5,374 nt of DNA, from assembly GCA_001801345.1 (NCBI GenBank), contig MGXJ01000017.1, positions 18,398-23,771 on the forward strand, read 5' to 3'. The translations under genes were made by a program, and so were the position numbers. The DNA comes from Gammaproteobacteria bacterium RBG_16_37_9 (GTDB lineage: Bacteria > Pseudomonadota > Gammaproteobacteria > UBA9339). Below, piece by piece: positions 1 to 5,374 of this stretch. Positions within the stretch are counted from its first letter, which is position 1, and each line of letters opens with the position of its first letter. Below the pieces are notes generated by a model. The model did not search any database, was not told where the DNA came from, and saw nothing but the letters and a program-made list of their open reading frames with translations.

Positions 1-49
1 TCGCCCGAGAATGACAGGATGGCGTAATGATAAATTCAATTAATGATGA
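1..49. other. Short region upstream of uppS, GC-rich at its left edge
   Basis: No gene can be assigned here. The first 24 bases hold 15 G or C, clearly richer than the AT-rich genes that follow. The next 25 bases are AT-rich and full of stops: TAA, TGA and TAA in a row at 25-33 in one frame, and TAA, TGA, TGA in a row at 41-49 in another. The word taatgat occurs twice (25-31 and 41-47). One frame would allow a gene tail ending at the TAA at 41-43, but the 13 residues it encodes do not resemble the end of ribosome recycling factor (frr), the usual upstream neighbour in related clusters. The GC-rich piece could equally be the edge of a dispersed intergenic repeat. The operon promoter, if it lies nearby, is outside or at the very edge of the window. 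Confidence 0.4.
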
Positions 50-757
50 ATGTATATGAAAATGCCACATCATGTTGCAATTATAATGGACGGCAACGGT
101 CGATGGGCAAATAAAAGAGGATTGCCGAGAATTGCTGGGCATAAAATTGGTTTAGAAAGTGTCCGCGCTGTTATCAAGGGTTGCTCTGAAAAAAAAATTG
201 AAGTTTTAACATTATTTGCATTTAGCACTGAAAATTGGGAAAGACCAAAAGATGAAGTTGGATATTTGACCGGGCAATTACTCGTCAAAGCACTTGAAGA
301 AGAAATGGACGAATTGCATAAGAGTGGCGTTCAACTTCGAGTGATTGGCGAGATCTGGAGACTTGATAATAAGCTCCAGCAAAAGATAGCAGATGCCCAA
401 AAGTTGACTGCTGGTAACTTAGGTTTAAAATTGGTTATTGCAATAAGTTATAGCGGGCGTTGGGATATTACCGAAGCTGTGCGTAAGCTTTGTGGTGAGG
501 TTGCAGCTGGAAAAATAAAAGCAGATGATATTACTACTGAAAAGATTGGTGAATATATCAGCTTGCATGATTTACCCGAGCCAGATTTGCTTATACGAAC
601 CGGTGGTGAACAACGGATAAGTAATTTTATGTTGTGGCAGTTCGCATATACAGAGCTATACTTTACCGATGTTTTATGGCCGGATTTTCGAGAAAAAGAA
701 TTGGTAGATGCTTTGAATGTTTATGTAAGTAGAGATAGGCGATTCGGAAAATGTTAG
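50..757 (+). CDS. uppS: Undecaprenyl diphosphate synthase (cis-prenyltransferase)
   Basis: Cytosolic, membrane-associated cis-prenyltransferase that adds eight isopentenyl units to farnesyl diphosphate to make C55 undecaprenyl diphosphate, precursor of the lipid carrier for peptidoglycan and surface glycans. The 235-residue product has the family landmarks in order: HVAIIMDGNGRWA at 8-20 with the Mg-binding catalytic Asp14; GHK at 30-32; FAFSTENWERP at 56-66 (Ser59, Asn62, Trp63); GRWD at 136-139; and IRTGGEQRISNF at 182-193, where Arg183 and Arg189 bind the isopentenyl diphosphate, followed by Glu202 and the conserved TDVLWPDF at 206-213. It is complete but about 18 residues shorter than the E. 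coli enzyme, mainly at the two ends. ATG codons at 50, 56 and 62 are all in frame. Two in-frame TGA codons directly precede the first, so the N terminus cannot be longer. A weak purine stretch (gatga, 45-49) best suits the ATG at 56. The usual NYGGR motif reads SYSGR. The 3' end overlaps cdsA by 7 nt. Confidence 0.96.
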   Translation: MYMKMPHHVAIIMDGNGRWANKRGLPRIAGHKIGLESVRAVIKGCSEKKIEVLTLFAFSTENWERPKDEVGYLTGQLLVKALEEEMDELHKSGVQLRVIGEIWRLDNKLQQKIADAQKLTAGNLGLKLVIAISYSGRWDITEAVRKLCGEVAAGKIKADDITTEKIGEYISLHDLPEPDLLIRTGGEQRISNFMLWQFAYTELYFTDVLWPDFREKELVDALNVYVSRDRRFGKC

Positions 758-1581
758 CGCAGCGTGTCATAACAGCAATTCTTTTTGGTTTAATAATAAT
801 CCTGGGTATTTTTTATTTGTCGCCAGTAGGTTTTGATTTTCTATTGTTTTTAATAGTAACTTTAGCTGTTTGGGAATTTTTAGGTTTGTTCAATGGATGG
901 GATTATCAAAAACGCGCTGGATTCCTGGTTTTATTCATATTAACATCAATGCTAACTCAATTTTTACCTGTTTTGCCAATACTGACAATTGGAGTGTTAT
1001 GGTGGTTAGTGGCACCTTACTTTTTGTGGCGTTATGCCGCAGATGCACGTAATTATTTTACCAGCATGATTTGGCAAGGATTGCTTGCTGCTTTAGTATT
1101 TATTCCATGCTGGACTGGGTCAGTTATAATTAATGGAAGGTTTGGTAAGGGATTTTTGCTTTACTTACTAGTTATAGTTTGTGTTACTGATATAGGTGCA
1201 TATTTTGCCGGTAGATTTTGGGGAAAGCATCTATTAGCGCCAGGGATTAGCCCCAAAAAAACAGTTGAAGGATTATTAGGGGGAATTTTAGCCGCTTTGT
1301 TAGTTGCAATTGCCAGTGTCTTTTTGTTAAAGTCAGCCATTGTAAAGCCTAGTGTTATGGGGTTTAATTTTGGCCTTCTAAACAATATTTCACTAGTAAT
1401 GTTATCGTTAGTTGCATGTTTGTGGTCGGTTATTGGAGATTTATTTGAAAGTATGTTGAAACGTTTAGCTGGGGTAAAAGATAGTGGTAAAATATTGCCG
1501 GGGCATGGCGGGATGTATGATAGAATTGATAGCCTAACTTCTGCTATACCAATTTTTGCTTTAGGACTGCTGTTAATATAA
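751..1581 (+). CDS. cdsA: Phosphatidate cytidylyltransferase (CDP-diacylglycerol synthase)
   Basis: Integral inner-membrane enzyme that converts phosphatidic acid and CTP to CDP-diacylglycerol and pyrophosphate, the branch point for phosphatidylethanolamine, phosphatidylglycerol and cardiolipin. The 276-residue product is very hydrophobic, with roughly eight or nine candidate membrane segments (about 7-22, 27-46, 57-72, 74-93, 107-122, 135-155, 175-193, 214-229 and 262-276). The family signature is intact at 234-260: SMLKR, then KDSGKILPGHGG, then DRID. Asp230 in the GDLFES stretch and Asp257 in the signature are spaced 27 residues apart, as are the two metal-binding aspartates of the structurally studied Thermotoga enzyme (from memory). 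The conserved DIGAYFAGRFWGKH at 147-160 and SPKKT at 167-171 are also present. The ATG lies inside the end of uppS, suggesting translational coupling, and the N terminus MLAQRVITAILFG aligns well with the E. coli start. Its length is close to the family norm. rseP or dxr commonly follows cdsA; here bamA comes 18 nt later. Confidence 0.97.
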   Translation: MLAQRVITAILFGLIIILGIFYLSPVGFDFLLFLIVTLAVWEFLGLFNGWDYQKRAGFLVLFILTSMLTQFLPVLPILTIGVLWWLVAPYFLWRYAADARNYFTSMIWQGLLAALVFIPCWTGSVIINGRFGKGFLLYLLVIVCVTDIGAYFAGRFWGKHLLAPGISPKKTVEGLLGGILAALLVAIASVFLLKSAIVKPSVMGFNFGLLNNISLVMLSLVACLWSVIGDLFESMLKRLAGVKDSGKILPGHGGMYDRIDSLTSAIPIFALGLLLI

Positions 1582-1591
1582 AAACTGTAGT

Positions 1592-1596
1592 GGTGA
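1592..1596 (+). promoter_or_regulatory. Probable ribosome binding site of bamA
   Basis: The sequence ggtga lies 3 nt before the ATG at 1600, inside the 18-nt gap after cdsA. The spacing is shorter than ideal and the match is partial, but no better Shine-Dalgarno sequence exists in the gap. The start itself is fixed more securely by the signal peptide that it begins. Confidence 0.45.
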
Positions 1597-1599
1597 ACT

Positions 1600-3873
1600 A
1601 TGTTATTACTAAGAAAATTATTATGTGTAATGCTAATCATTGTTTCTTCTGCCGCAAGTGCTGAAATGTTTGTGATTAGAAAGATTAGTGTCAGCGGTTT
1701 ACATCGTATTAGTTTAGGCACCGTTTTAAGTTACTTGCCCGTGAAGGAGGGAGATCGTATCGATTCCTCTCAAGCTGCAGACATCATCCGTGATCTTTAT
1801 AAAACCAATTTCTTTAGTGATGTTACTTTAAAACGCAATAAAGGTGATTTGTTAATTCATGTTGTTGAACGTTCTGTGATTGGATCGCTAAAGACCACAG
1901 GGAATAGTAAAATTACAAAAAAAGATTTGCTTGAGGTATTAAAAAATGTAGGTGTTTTTGAAGGTCAACCCTTAGATCCTGCTATTTTAAATGCAGTTCA
2001 ACAAGCCATTATCCAGCAATATTATAATTTGGGATTATATGATGCCAAGGTTGATGTTGTTGTTACTCCAGAAGAGCGCAACCGAGTTGCCGTTACAATT
2101 AATATCAAAGAAGGACCAAAAGCAAAAATTAAATCTATCCGAATTACCGGCAACAAAATTTTTAGTGAGAAAATTTTGCTTAAAGAATTTTCTTCAACCA
2201 CTACAAAACTGTGGAGTTTTTTAACTAATTCTGATCAATATTCGAAAGAAAAATTAGATGCTGATTTAGAGAATTTGCGTTCATATTATATGGATCGAGG
2301 CTATTTGCATATAGAGATAGATTCAACAAAGGTATCAATTACTCCTGATAAAAAAGGGATATACATCTTGATAAATATTACCGAGGGGCCTCTGTATAGA
2401 TTGGGAGGTTTTAGTTTGGGTGGAAATTTAATTGGGAAGCGCGCTGAAATATTAAAACTAATTACTCTTAAAGCAGGAGATGTTTTTTCGCGTAAAGCTA
2501 TCCTCGATGTGCAAGCAAAAATTAACCAGTTTTTAGGTGACTATGGTTATGGTATGCCGAATATAAAGGTTGATCCTGATATCAATGAAAATAATAAAAA
2601 AGTTCAGGTTAGTTTTATAGTTGATCCTGGTCACCGTGTATACGTGCGTCATATTGATTTCATGGGTAACTATAAGACTAATGATGAGGTATTGCGTCGA
2701 GAAATGCGTTTACAAGAGGGGAGTTTATTCTCTTTATCTAAGATTAATGAATCGAAACGTCGCTTGTTAAATCTAGGATATTTACAAGATATCGATTATA
2801 AAGTAACCCCAGCCAGCGATAGTAATAATCAGGTTGATTTAGCCTATAAGGTTAAAGAAACCTCAGCTATTTCCGCTAATCTTCAAGCAGGTCTTTCAGA
2901 TCAAGATGGGTTTCTTTATGGAGCCAGTTTGAATGATCAAAATTTTCTCGGCACCGGTAAAACGATATCGGTAGGATTTGATAATTCCAAAGCGAATCAG
3001 GCATACAGCTTTGGTTACCGAGATCCTTATTTTACCGCTAATAAAATTGGATTTTCGTTTAGTGGTTATTTGCAGCGAAGTAATCCTAGCAAGAATGATT
3101 TAAGCGCATATACGAGCAAAACTTATGGTGCGTTGGCTTCTTTTGATATGCCTCTTTCTGAGTATAGCACCATAGTTTTTGGTTTTGGAGCTGAACATAT
3201 TAGTCTTGGATCTTCTGTAAATACCAGTCAAGACGCCAATGATTTTTTGACTAGATATGGTTCAATATATAATCAATTTAAACTAGTTTCTCGCTGGATT
3301 TATAGCAATATTGATCGAGCGCTTTTTCCTACCAGTGGTTTTGCAAATACCATAGTAATAGAAGGTTATGGGCCGTTTAATAGTAGGAGCTTGGAGTTTT
3401 ATAAAGCCGATTATGATGCTAATTGGTATCAACCCTTGTTTAAGGATTTTATATTTCATGCAAACGCGCAGCTTGGTTATGGTGATGGTTTTGGCAGAAC
3501 TAAGACCTTACCTTTTTTCAAAAACTTTTATGCTGGAGGTATAGGATCGGTGCGTGGTTTTGAAGCAGGAACCTTGAGCGACAGAAAGGATATATATGGA
3601 AGATCACTGGGAGGAAACATTATGACTACGGCTAGTGCAAGCATTATTGTTCCTTCACCGATGAAAGATACGGTGCGTCTTAGTGTTTTTGTTGATGTAG
3701 GCAATACGTATTATAAAAAATATAAGATTAGTGATCTTAGGGCTTCCTACGGTGCACAAGTTGAATGGCGAACTCCAATTGCACCTTTGATATTTAGCTT
3801 AGCTAAACCGCTGCGTTCAAAACCAGGTGATCAATTGACGATGTTCCAATTTAGCATTAGTGCTGGTATTTAG
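1600..3873 (+). CDS. bamA: Outer membrane protein assembly factor BamA (Omp85/YaeT)
   Basis: Core of the BAM complex, which folds and inserts beta-barrel proteins into the outer membrane. The 757-residue precursor begins with a Sec signal peptide: Arg5-Lys6, a hydrophobic core at 7-15 and an A-S-A cleavage site after residue 21. Five POTRA domains follow at about 24-92, 93-172, 174-264, 265-343 and 345-420; several end or begin with the typical EGP turn and a GN-containing strand, and REMR at 367-370 in POTRA5 is as in E. coli. The 16-strand barrel occupies about 423-757. Its hallmark VRGF motif of loop 6 is at 651-654, preceded by FYAGG at 643-647, and GYGDG is at 626-630. The protein is about 50 residues shorter than E. 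coli BamA (810), with short extracellular loops; the segment after VRGF up to GGN is about 16 residues against more than 40. The mature protein has no cysteine, so the E. coli loop-6 disulfide is absent. It ends in FQFSISAGI, with Ile rather than an aromatic residue last. Neither rseP before it nor skp after it is present. Confidence 0.97.
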   Translation: MLLLRKLLCVMLIIVSSAASAEMFVIRKISVSGLHRISLGTVLSYLPVKEGDRIDSSQAADIIRDLYKTNFFSDVTLKRNKGDLLIHVVERSVIGSLKTTGNSKITKKDLLEVLKNVGVFEGQPLDPAILNAVQQAIIQQYYNLGLYDAKVDVVVTPEERNRVAVTINIKEGPKAKIKSIRITGNKIFSEKILLKEFSSTTTKLWSFLTNSDQYSKEKLDADLENLRSYYMDRGYLHIEIDSTKVSITPDKKGIYILINITEGPLYRLGGFSLGGNLIGKRAEILKLITLKAGDVFSRKAILDVQAKINQFLGDYGYGMPNIKVDPDINENNKKVQVSFIVDPGHRVYVRHIDFMGNYKTNDEVLRREMRLQEGSLFSLSKINESKRRLLNLGYLQDIDYKVTPASDSNNQVDLAYKVKETSAISANLQAGLSDQDGFLYGASLNDQNFLGTGKTISVGFDNSKANQAYSFGYRDPYFTANKIGFSFSGYLQRSNPSKNDLSAYTSKTYGALASFDMPLSEYSTIVFGFGAEHISLGSSVNTSQDANDFLTRYGSIYNQFKLVSRWIYSNIDRALFPTSGFANTIVIEGYGPFNSRSLEFYKADYDANWYQPLFKDFIFHANAQLGYGDGFGRTKTLPFFKNFYAGGIGSVRGFEAGTLSDRKDIYGRSLGGNIMTTASASIIVPSPMKDTVRLSVFVDVGNTYYKKYKISDLRASYGAQVEWRTPIAPLIFSLAKPLRSKPGDQLTMFQFSISAGI

Positions 3874-3892
3874 AGAATAAAGATCTAATCCA

Positions 3893-4921
3893 ATGAATAA
3901 GAAAACATACACTTTACGTGAATTGGTTGAATTTTTATCTGCTGAGTTTAGAGGCGATCCAAATTGCGTTATTACTGGTATTACTTCGTTGGATAATGCT
4001 CAGGTTGGACAAATTAGTTTTCTCAATGATTCACATTATGCCCAATATTTAGCCACAACAAAGGCATCTGCTGTTATTATAAAAGCAGAGCATCTTGATG
4101 AAAATTATTCTGGAAATTTTTTGATTGTTAAGGATCCATATTTAGCTTATGCAAAAATATCTGCTCTTTTTGATGATACTCCAGAAGTAACGCCTGGGAT
4201 TCATGTAACTGTTGTAATCGGCGAAGGTTGTGAAATCAGTAAGGAAGTTAGTATCGCTCCATATTGTGTTATTGGACGCATGGTAAAGATTGGAAGCGGC
4301 GTAAGAATTGAGCCAGGTTGTATTATTGCTGATGAAGTTGTAATCGGAGATGGAACACGATTATGCGCTAACGTTAGTTTATATCATAAAGTTAAGCTTG
4401 GCAGCCGAGTATTGTTACATAGCGGTGTAGTGATTGGTTCAGATGGCTTTGGTAATGCTAATGAAAAAGGAGTTTGGCGCAAGATTTATCAGCTTGGAAC
4501 AGTGGTTATTGGTAATGATGTTGAAATTGGAGCTAACACCACGGTTGATAGAGGAGCGATTGGCGATACCGTTATTGAAGATGGAGTTAAATTAGATAAT
4601 CAAGTGCAGATTGGCCATAATGTTCATATAGGCGCGCATACTGCTGTTGCTGGCTGTGTTGGTATTGCAGGCAGCGTCAAAATAGGACGCTATTGTATGA
4701 TCGGTGGCGGAGCTGGTATTGTTGGTCATATAGAGATCGCAGATAGAGTTATTATTACTGGTGGTGCGAATGTAGGTAAGTCAATTATGGAACCTGGAGG
4801 GATATATGCTTCTGGTATTCCTGCGATACCGCATCGCTCTTGGTGGAGAATTTTAGCGCGATTAATGAATTTAGAAAAATTAGTTCAACGTGTAAAATTA
4901 TTAGAGGAAAAAACAAAATGA
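3893..4921 (+). CDS. lpxD: UDP-3-O-(3-hydroxyacyl)glucosamine N-acyltransferase
   Basis: Third step of lipid A synthesis: transfers a 3-hydroxyacyl chain from ACP to the 2-amino group of UDP-3-O-acyl-glucosamine; a cytosolic homotrimer. The 342-residue product matches the family length (341 in E. coli). An N-terminal uridine-binding domain spans about 1-100 (YTLREL at 6-11, ISFLND at 41-46). A left-handed beta-helix of hexapeptide repeats spans about 103-298. It contains SDGFG at 183-187, the stretch EIGANTTVDRGAI at 211-223 and LDNQVQIGHNVHIG at 234-247, where His242 corresponds to catalytic His239 of E. coli. GRYCMIGG at 265-272 follows, then a C-terminal helical tail. The usual KIPQ reads KIYQ at 197-200. 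The E. coli TGMGMVM stretch, whose methionines help set acyl-chain length, reads TGGANVG at 289-295, so the preferred chain may differ (inference). The ATG lies 19 nt after bamA with only a weak purine-rich upstream stretch. In the classic cluster skp would sit in that gap. The stop overlaps the fabZ start. Confidence 0.97.
   Translation: MNKKTYTLRELVEFLSAEFRGDPNCVITGITSLDNAQVGQISFLNDSHYAQYLATTKASAVIIKAEHLDENYSGNFLIVKDPYLAYAKISALFDDTPEVTPGIHVTVVIGEGCEISKEVSIAPYCVIGRMVKIGSGVRIEPGCIIADEVVIGDGTRLCANVSLYHKVKLGSRVLLHSGVVIGSDGFGNANEKGVWRKIYQLGTVVIGNDVEIGANTTVDRGAIGDTVIEDGVKLDNQVQIGHNVHIGAHTAVAGCVGIAGSVKIGRYCMIGGGAGIVGHIEIADRVIITGGANVGKSIMEPGGIYASGIPAIPHRSWWRILARLMNLEKLVQRVKLLEEKTK
4903..4908 (+). 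promoter_or_regulatory. Ribosome binding site of fabZ, within the lpxD end
   Basis: agagga lies 9 nt before the ATG at 4918 and supports that start over the ATG at 4840. The 4840 start would add 26 residues translated from the end of lpxD in another frame, with no counterpart in FabZ proteins. Confidence 0.75.
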
Positions 4922-5370
4922 ATCATATAGTAGACATCCGAGAAATAAAAAAACTTACGCCGCATCGATATCCATTTTTACTAGTAGATCGGGTGTTAAA
5001 ATGTGAGCCTGGAAAATCAATTTTGGCATTAAAAAACATTACATCTAATGAAGAATATTTTAATGGGCATTTTCCAGAACGCCCAATTATGCCAGGTGTG
5101 TTACAAATAGAGGCGCTAGCACAAACAGCAGGCCTTTTGATATTTTATACTACCAATACTCCTGCGGATGAAAAAACCAATTGGCATTTTTTGGCTGGTG
5201 TTGATAATGCGCGCTTTAAGCGCATGGTAGATCCGGGAGATCAATTACATTTATACGTTGAAGTAGCAAAACAAAAAACCGCTCTTTGGGTATTTAATGC
5301 CAAAGCTACAGTTAATGACGAACTAGTTTGCAGCGCCGAGTTGTTGATTGCCAAAGGAGTATTAAAATGA
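4918..5370 (+). CDS. fabZ: 3-hydroxyacyl-[acyl-carrier-protein] dehydratase FabZ
   Basis: Hot-dog-fold dehydratase of type II fatty acid synthesis that removes water from 3-hydroxyacyl-ACP to give trans-2-enoyl-ACP. It competes for the same substrate as LpxA and LpxD, which helps explain the conserved linkage and the balance between phospholipid and lipid A. The 150-residue product is close to the E. coli length (151). It shows LTPHRYPFLLVDRV at 13-26, then FNGHFPERPIMPGVLQIEAL at 48-67, with the catalytic pair His51 and Glu65, and GVDNARFKRMVDPGD in the second half, all typical of gammaproteobacterial FabZ rather than FabA. The ATG at 4918 overlaps the lpxD stop as ATGA and has a good Shine-Dalgarno sequence (4903-4908). 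A longer in-frame start at 4840 exists, but its extra residues lie wholly within lpxD and are not family-like. The stop overlaps the lpxA start, again as ATGA, so lpxD, fabZ and lpxA are probably translationally coupled. Confidence 0.97.
   Translation: MNHIVDIREIKKLTPHRYPFLLVDRVLKCEPGKSILALKNITSNEEYFNGHFPERPIMPGVLQIEALAQTAGLLIFYTTNTPADEKTNWHFLAGVDNARFKRMVDPGDQLHLYVEVAKQKTALWVFNAKATVNDELVCSAELLIAKGVLK
5353..5359 (+). promoter_or_regulatory. Ribosome binding site of the gene after fabZ (lpxA)
   Basis: aaaggag, the strongest Shine-Dalgarno sequence in the window, lies 7 nt before the ATG at 5367. It shows that this ATG, which overlaps the fabZ stop, is a real start of a downstream gene. Confidence 0.85.
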
Positions 5371-5374
5371 TTGA
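5367..5374 (+). CDS. lpxA: Start of lpxA (UDP-GlcNAc acyltransferase), cut by the window end
   Basis: Only Met-Ile and two bases of a third codon (GA, so Asp or Glu) are visible. The assignment rests on context: an ATGA overlap with fabZ, a strong Shine-Dalgarno sequence, the near-universal fabZ-lpxA order in gammaproteobacteria, and agreement with the MID beginning of E. coli LpxA. LpxA carries out the first step of lipid A synthesis, O-acylation of UDP-GlcNAc. The sequence alone is too short to prove identity. Confidence 0.7.

Noticed and set aside
1556..1582. Possible promoter before bamA (TTGCTT, 15-nt spacer, TATAAA)
   Set aside because: The spacer is short, the site lies in the cdsA coding end, and such matches are expected by chance in AT-rich sequence. 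No sigma-E-like promoter was seen either.
1582..1599. Remnant of rseP between cdsA and bamA
   Set aside because: The 18-nt gap is only spacer and the bamA ribosome binding site; no residual coding similarity can be seen.
1161..1721. A 186-codon open frame on the minus strand across the cdsA-bamA junction
   Set aside because: It lies antisense to the conserved end of cdsA, including its signature motif, and to the bamA signal peptide. The translation has no recognisable domain, so it is best explained as a by-product of the AT-rich coding strand.
3835..3863. TTGACG as a -35 element for a promoter before lpxD
   Set aside because: At 16-18 nt spacing there is no acceptable -10 element, and the bases encode conserved residues of the last BamA strands.
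4840..4917. A longer fabZ start 26 codons upstream
   Set aside because: The added residues are the lpxD tail read in another frame, FabZ proteins begin near the ATG at 4918, and that ATG has its own well-spaced Shine-Dalgarno sequence.
5207..5225. Inverted repeat atgcgc / gcgcat inside fabZ
   Set aside because: It encodes the conserved N-A-R-F-K-R-M segment of FabZ, is not followed by a T run, and is too short to be argued as a terminator or operator.

Overview
This AT-rich window carries one uninterrupted, same-strand run of essential envelope-biogenesis genes: uppS, cdsA, bamA, lpxD, fabZ and the first codons of lpxA. The set of genes, the protein sequences (UppS with the GGEQRISNF stretch, FabZ with GVDNARFKRMVDPGD) and the BamA/LpxD pair indicate a Gram-negative proteobacterium, most likely a gammaproteobacterium. 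The low G+C and trimmed gene order would fit a host-associated or intracellular lineage such as a Legionellales-like one. That placement is inference from composition and gene order; I could not search a database.

Layout: bases 1-49 are a short non-coding or gene-end remnant that is noticeably GC-rich over its first 24 bases. uppS (50-757) overlaps cdsA (751-1581) by 7 nt. An 18-nt gap leads to bamA (1600-3873) and a 19-nt gap leads to lpxD (3893-4921). lpxD overlaps fabZ (4918-5370) by an ATGA, and fabZ overlaps lpxA (from 5367) by another ATGA. No gap is large enough to hold another gene. I see no tRNA, rRNA, CRISPR, insertion sequence, internal terminator or convincing internal promoter.

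The genes act together at the envelope. UppS makes the C55 lipid carrier for peptidoglycan and O-antigen or other glycans. CdsA makes CDP-diacylglycerol for all phospholipids. BamA is the outer-membrane protein insertase. LpxD and LpxA are acyltransferases of lipid A synthesis, and FabZ is the dehydratase that competes with them for 3-hydroxyacyl-ACP. This is the classic cluster described in E. coli as dxr-uppS-cdsA-rseP-bamA-skp-lpxD-fabZ-lpxA-lpxB.

The main point of interest is what is missing: rseP (the site-2 protease) is not between cdsA and bamA, skp (the periplasmic chaperone) is not between bamA and lpxD, and dxr is not within the run. Smaller points are changes in the predicted acyl-chain pocket of LpxD, a BamA with a shortened L6 region, no mature cysteines and a non-aromatic last residue, and the GC-rich left edge. 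I found no evidence for a new biological system; this is a housekeeping operon in a slightly unusual arrangement.
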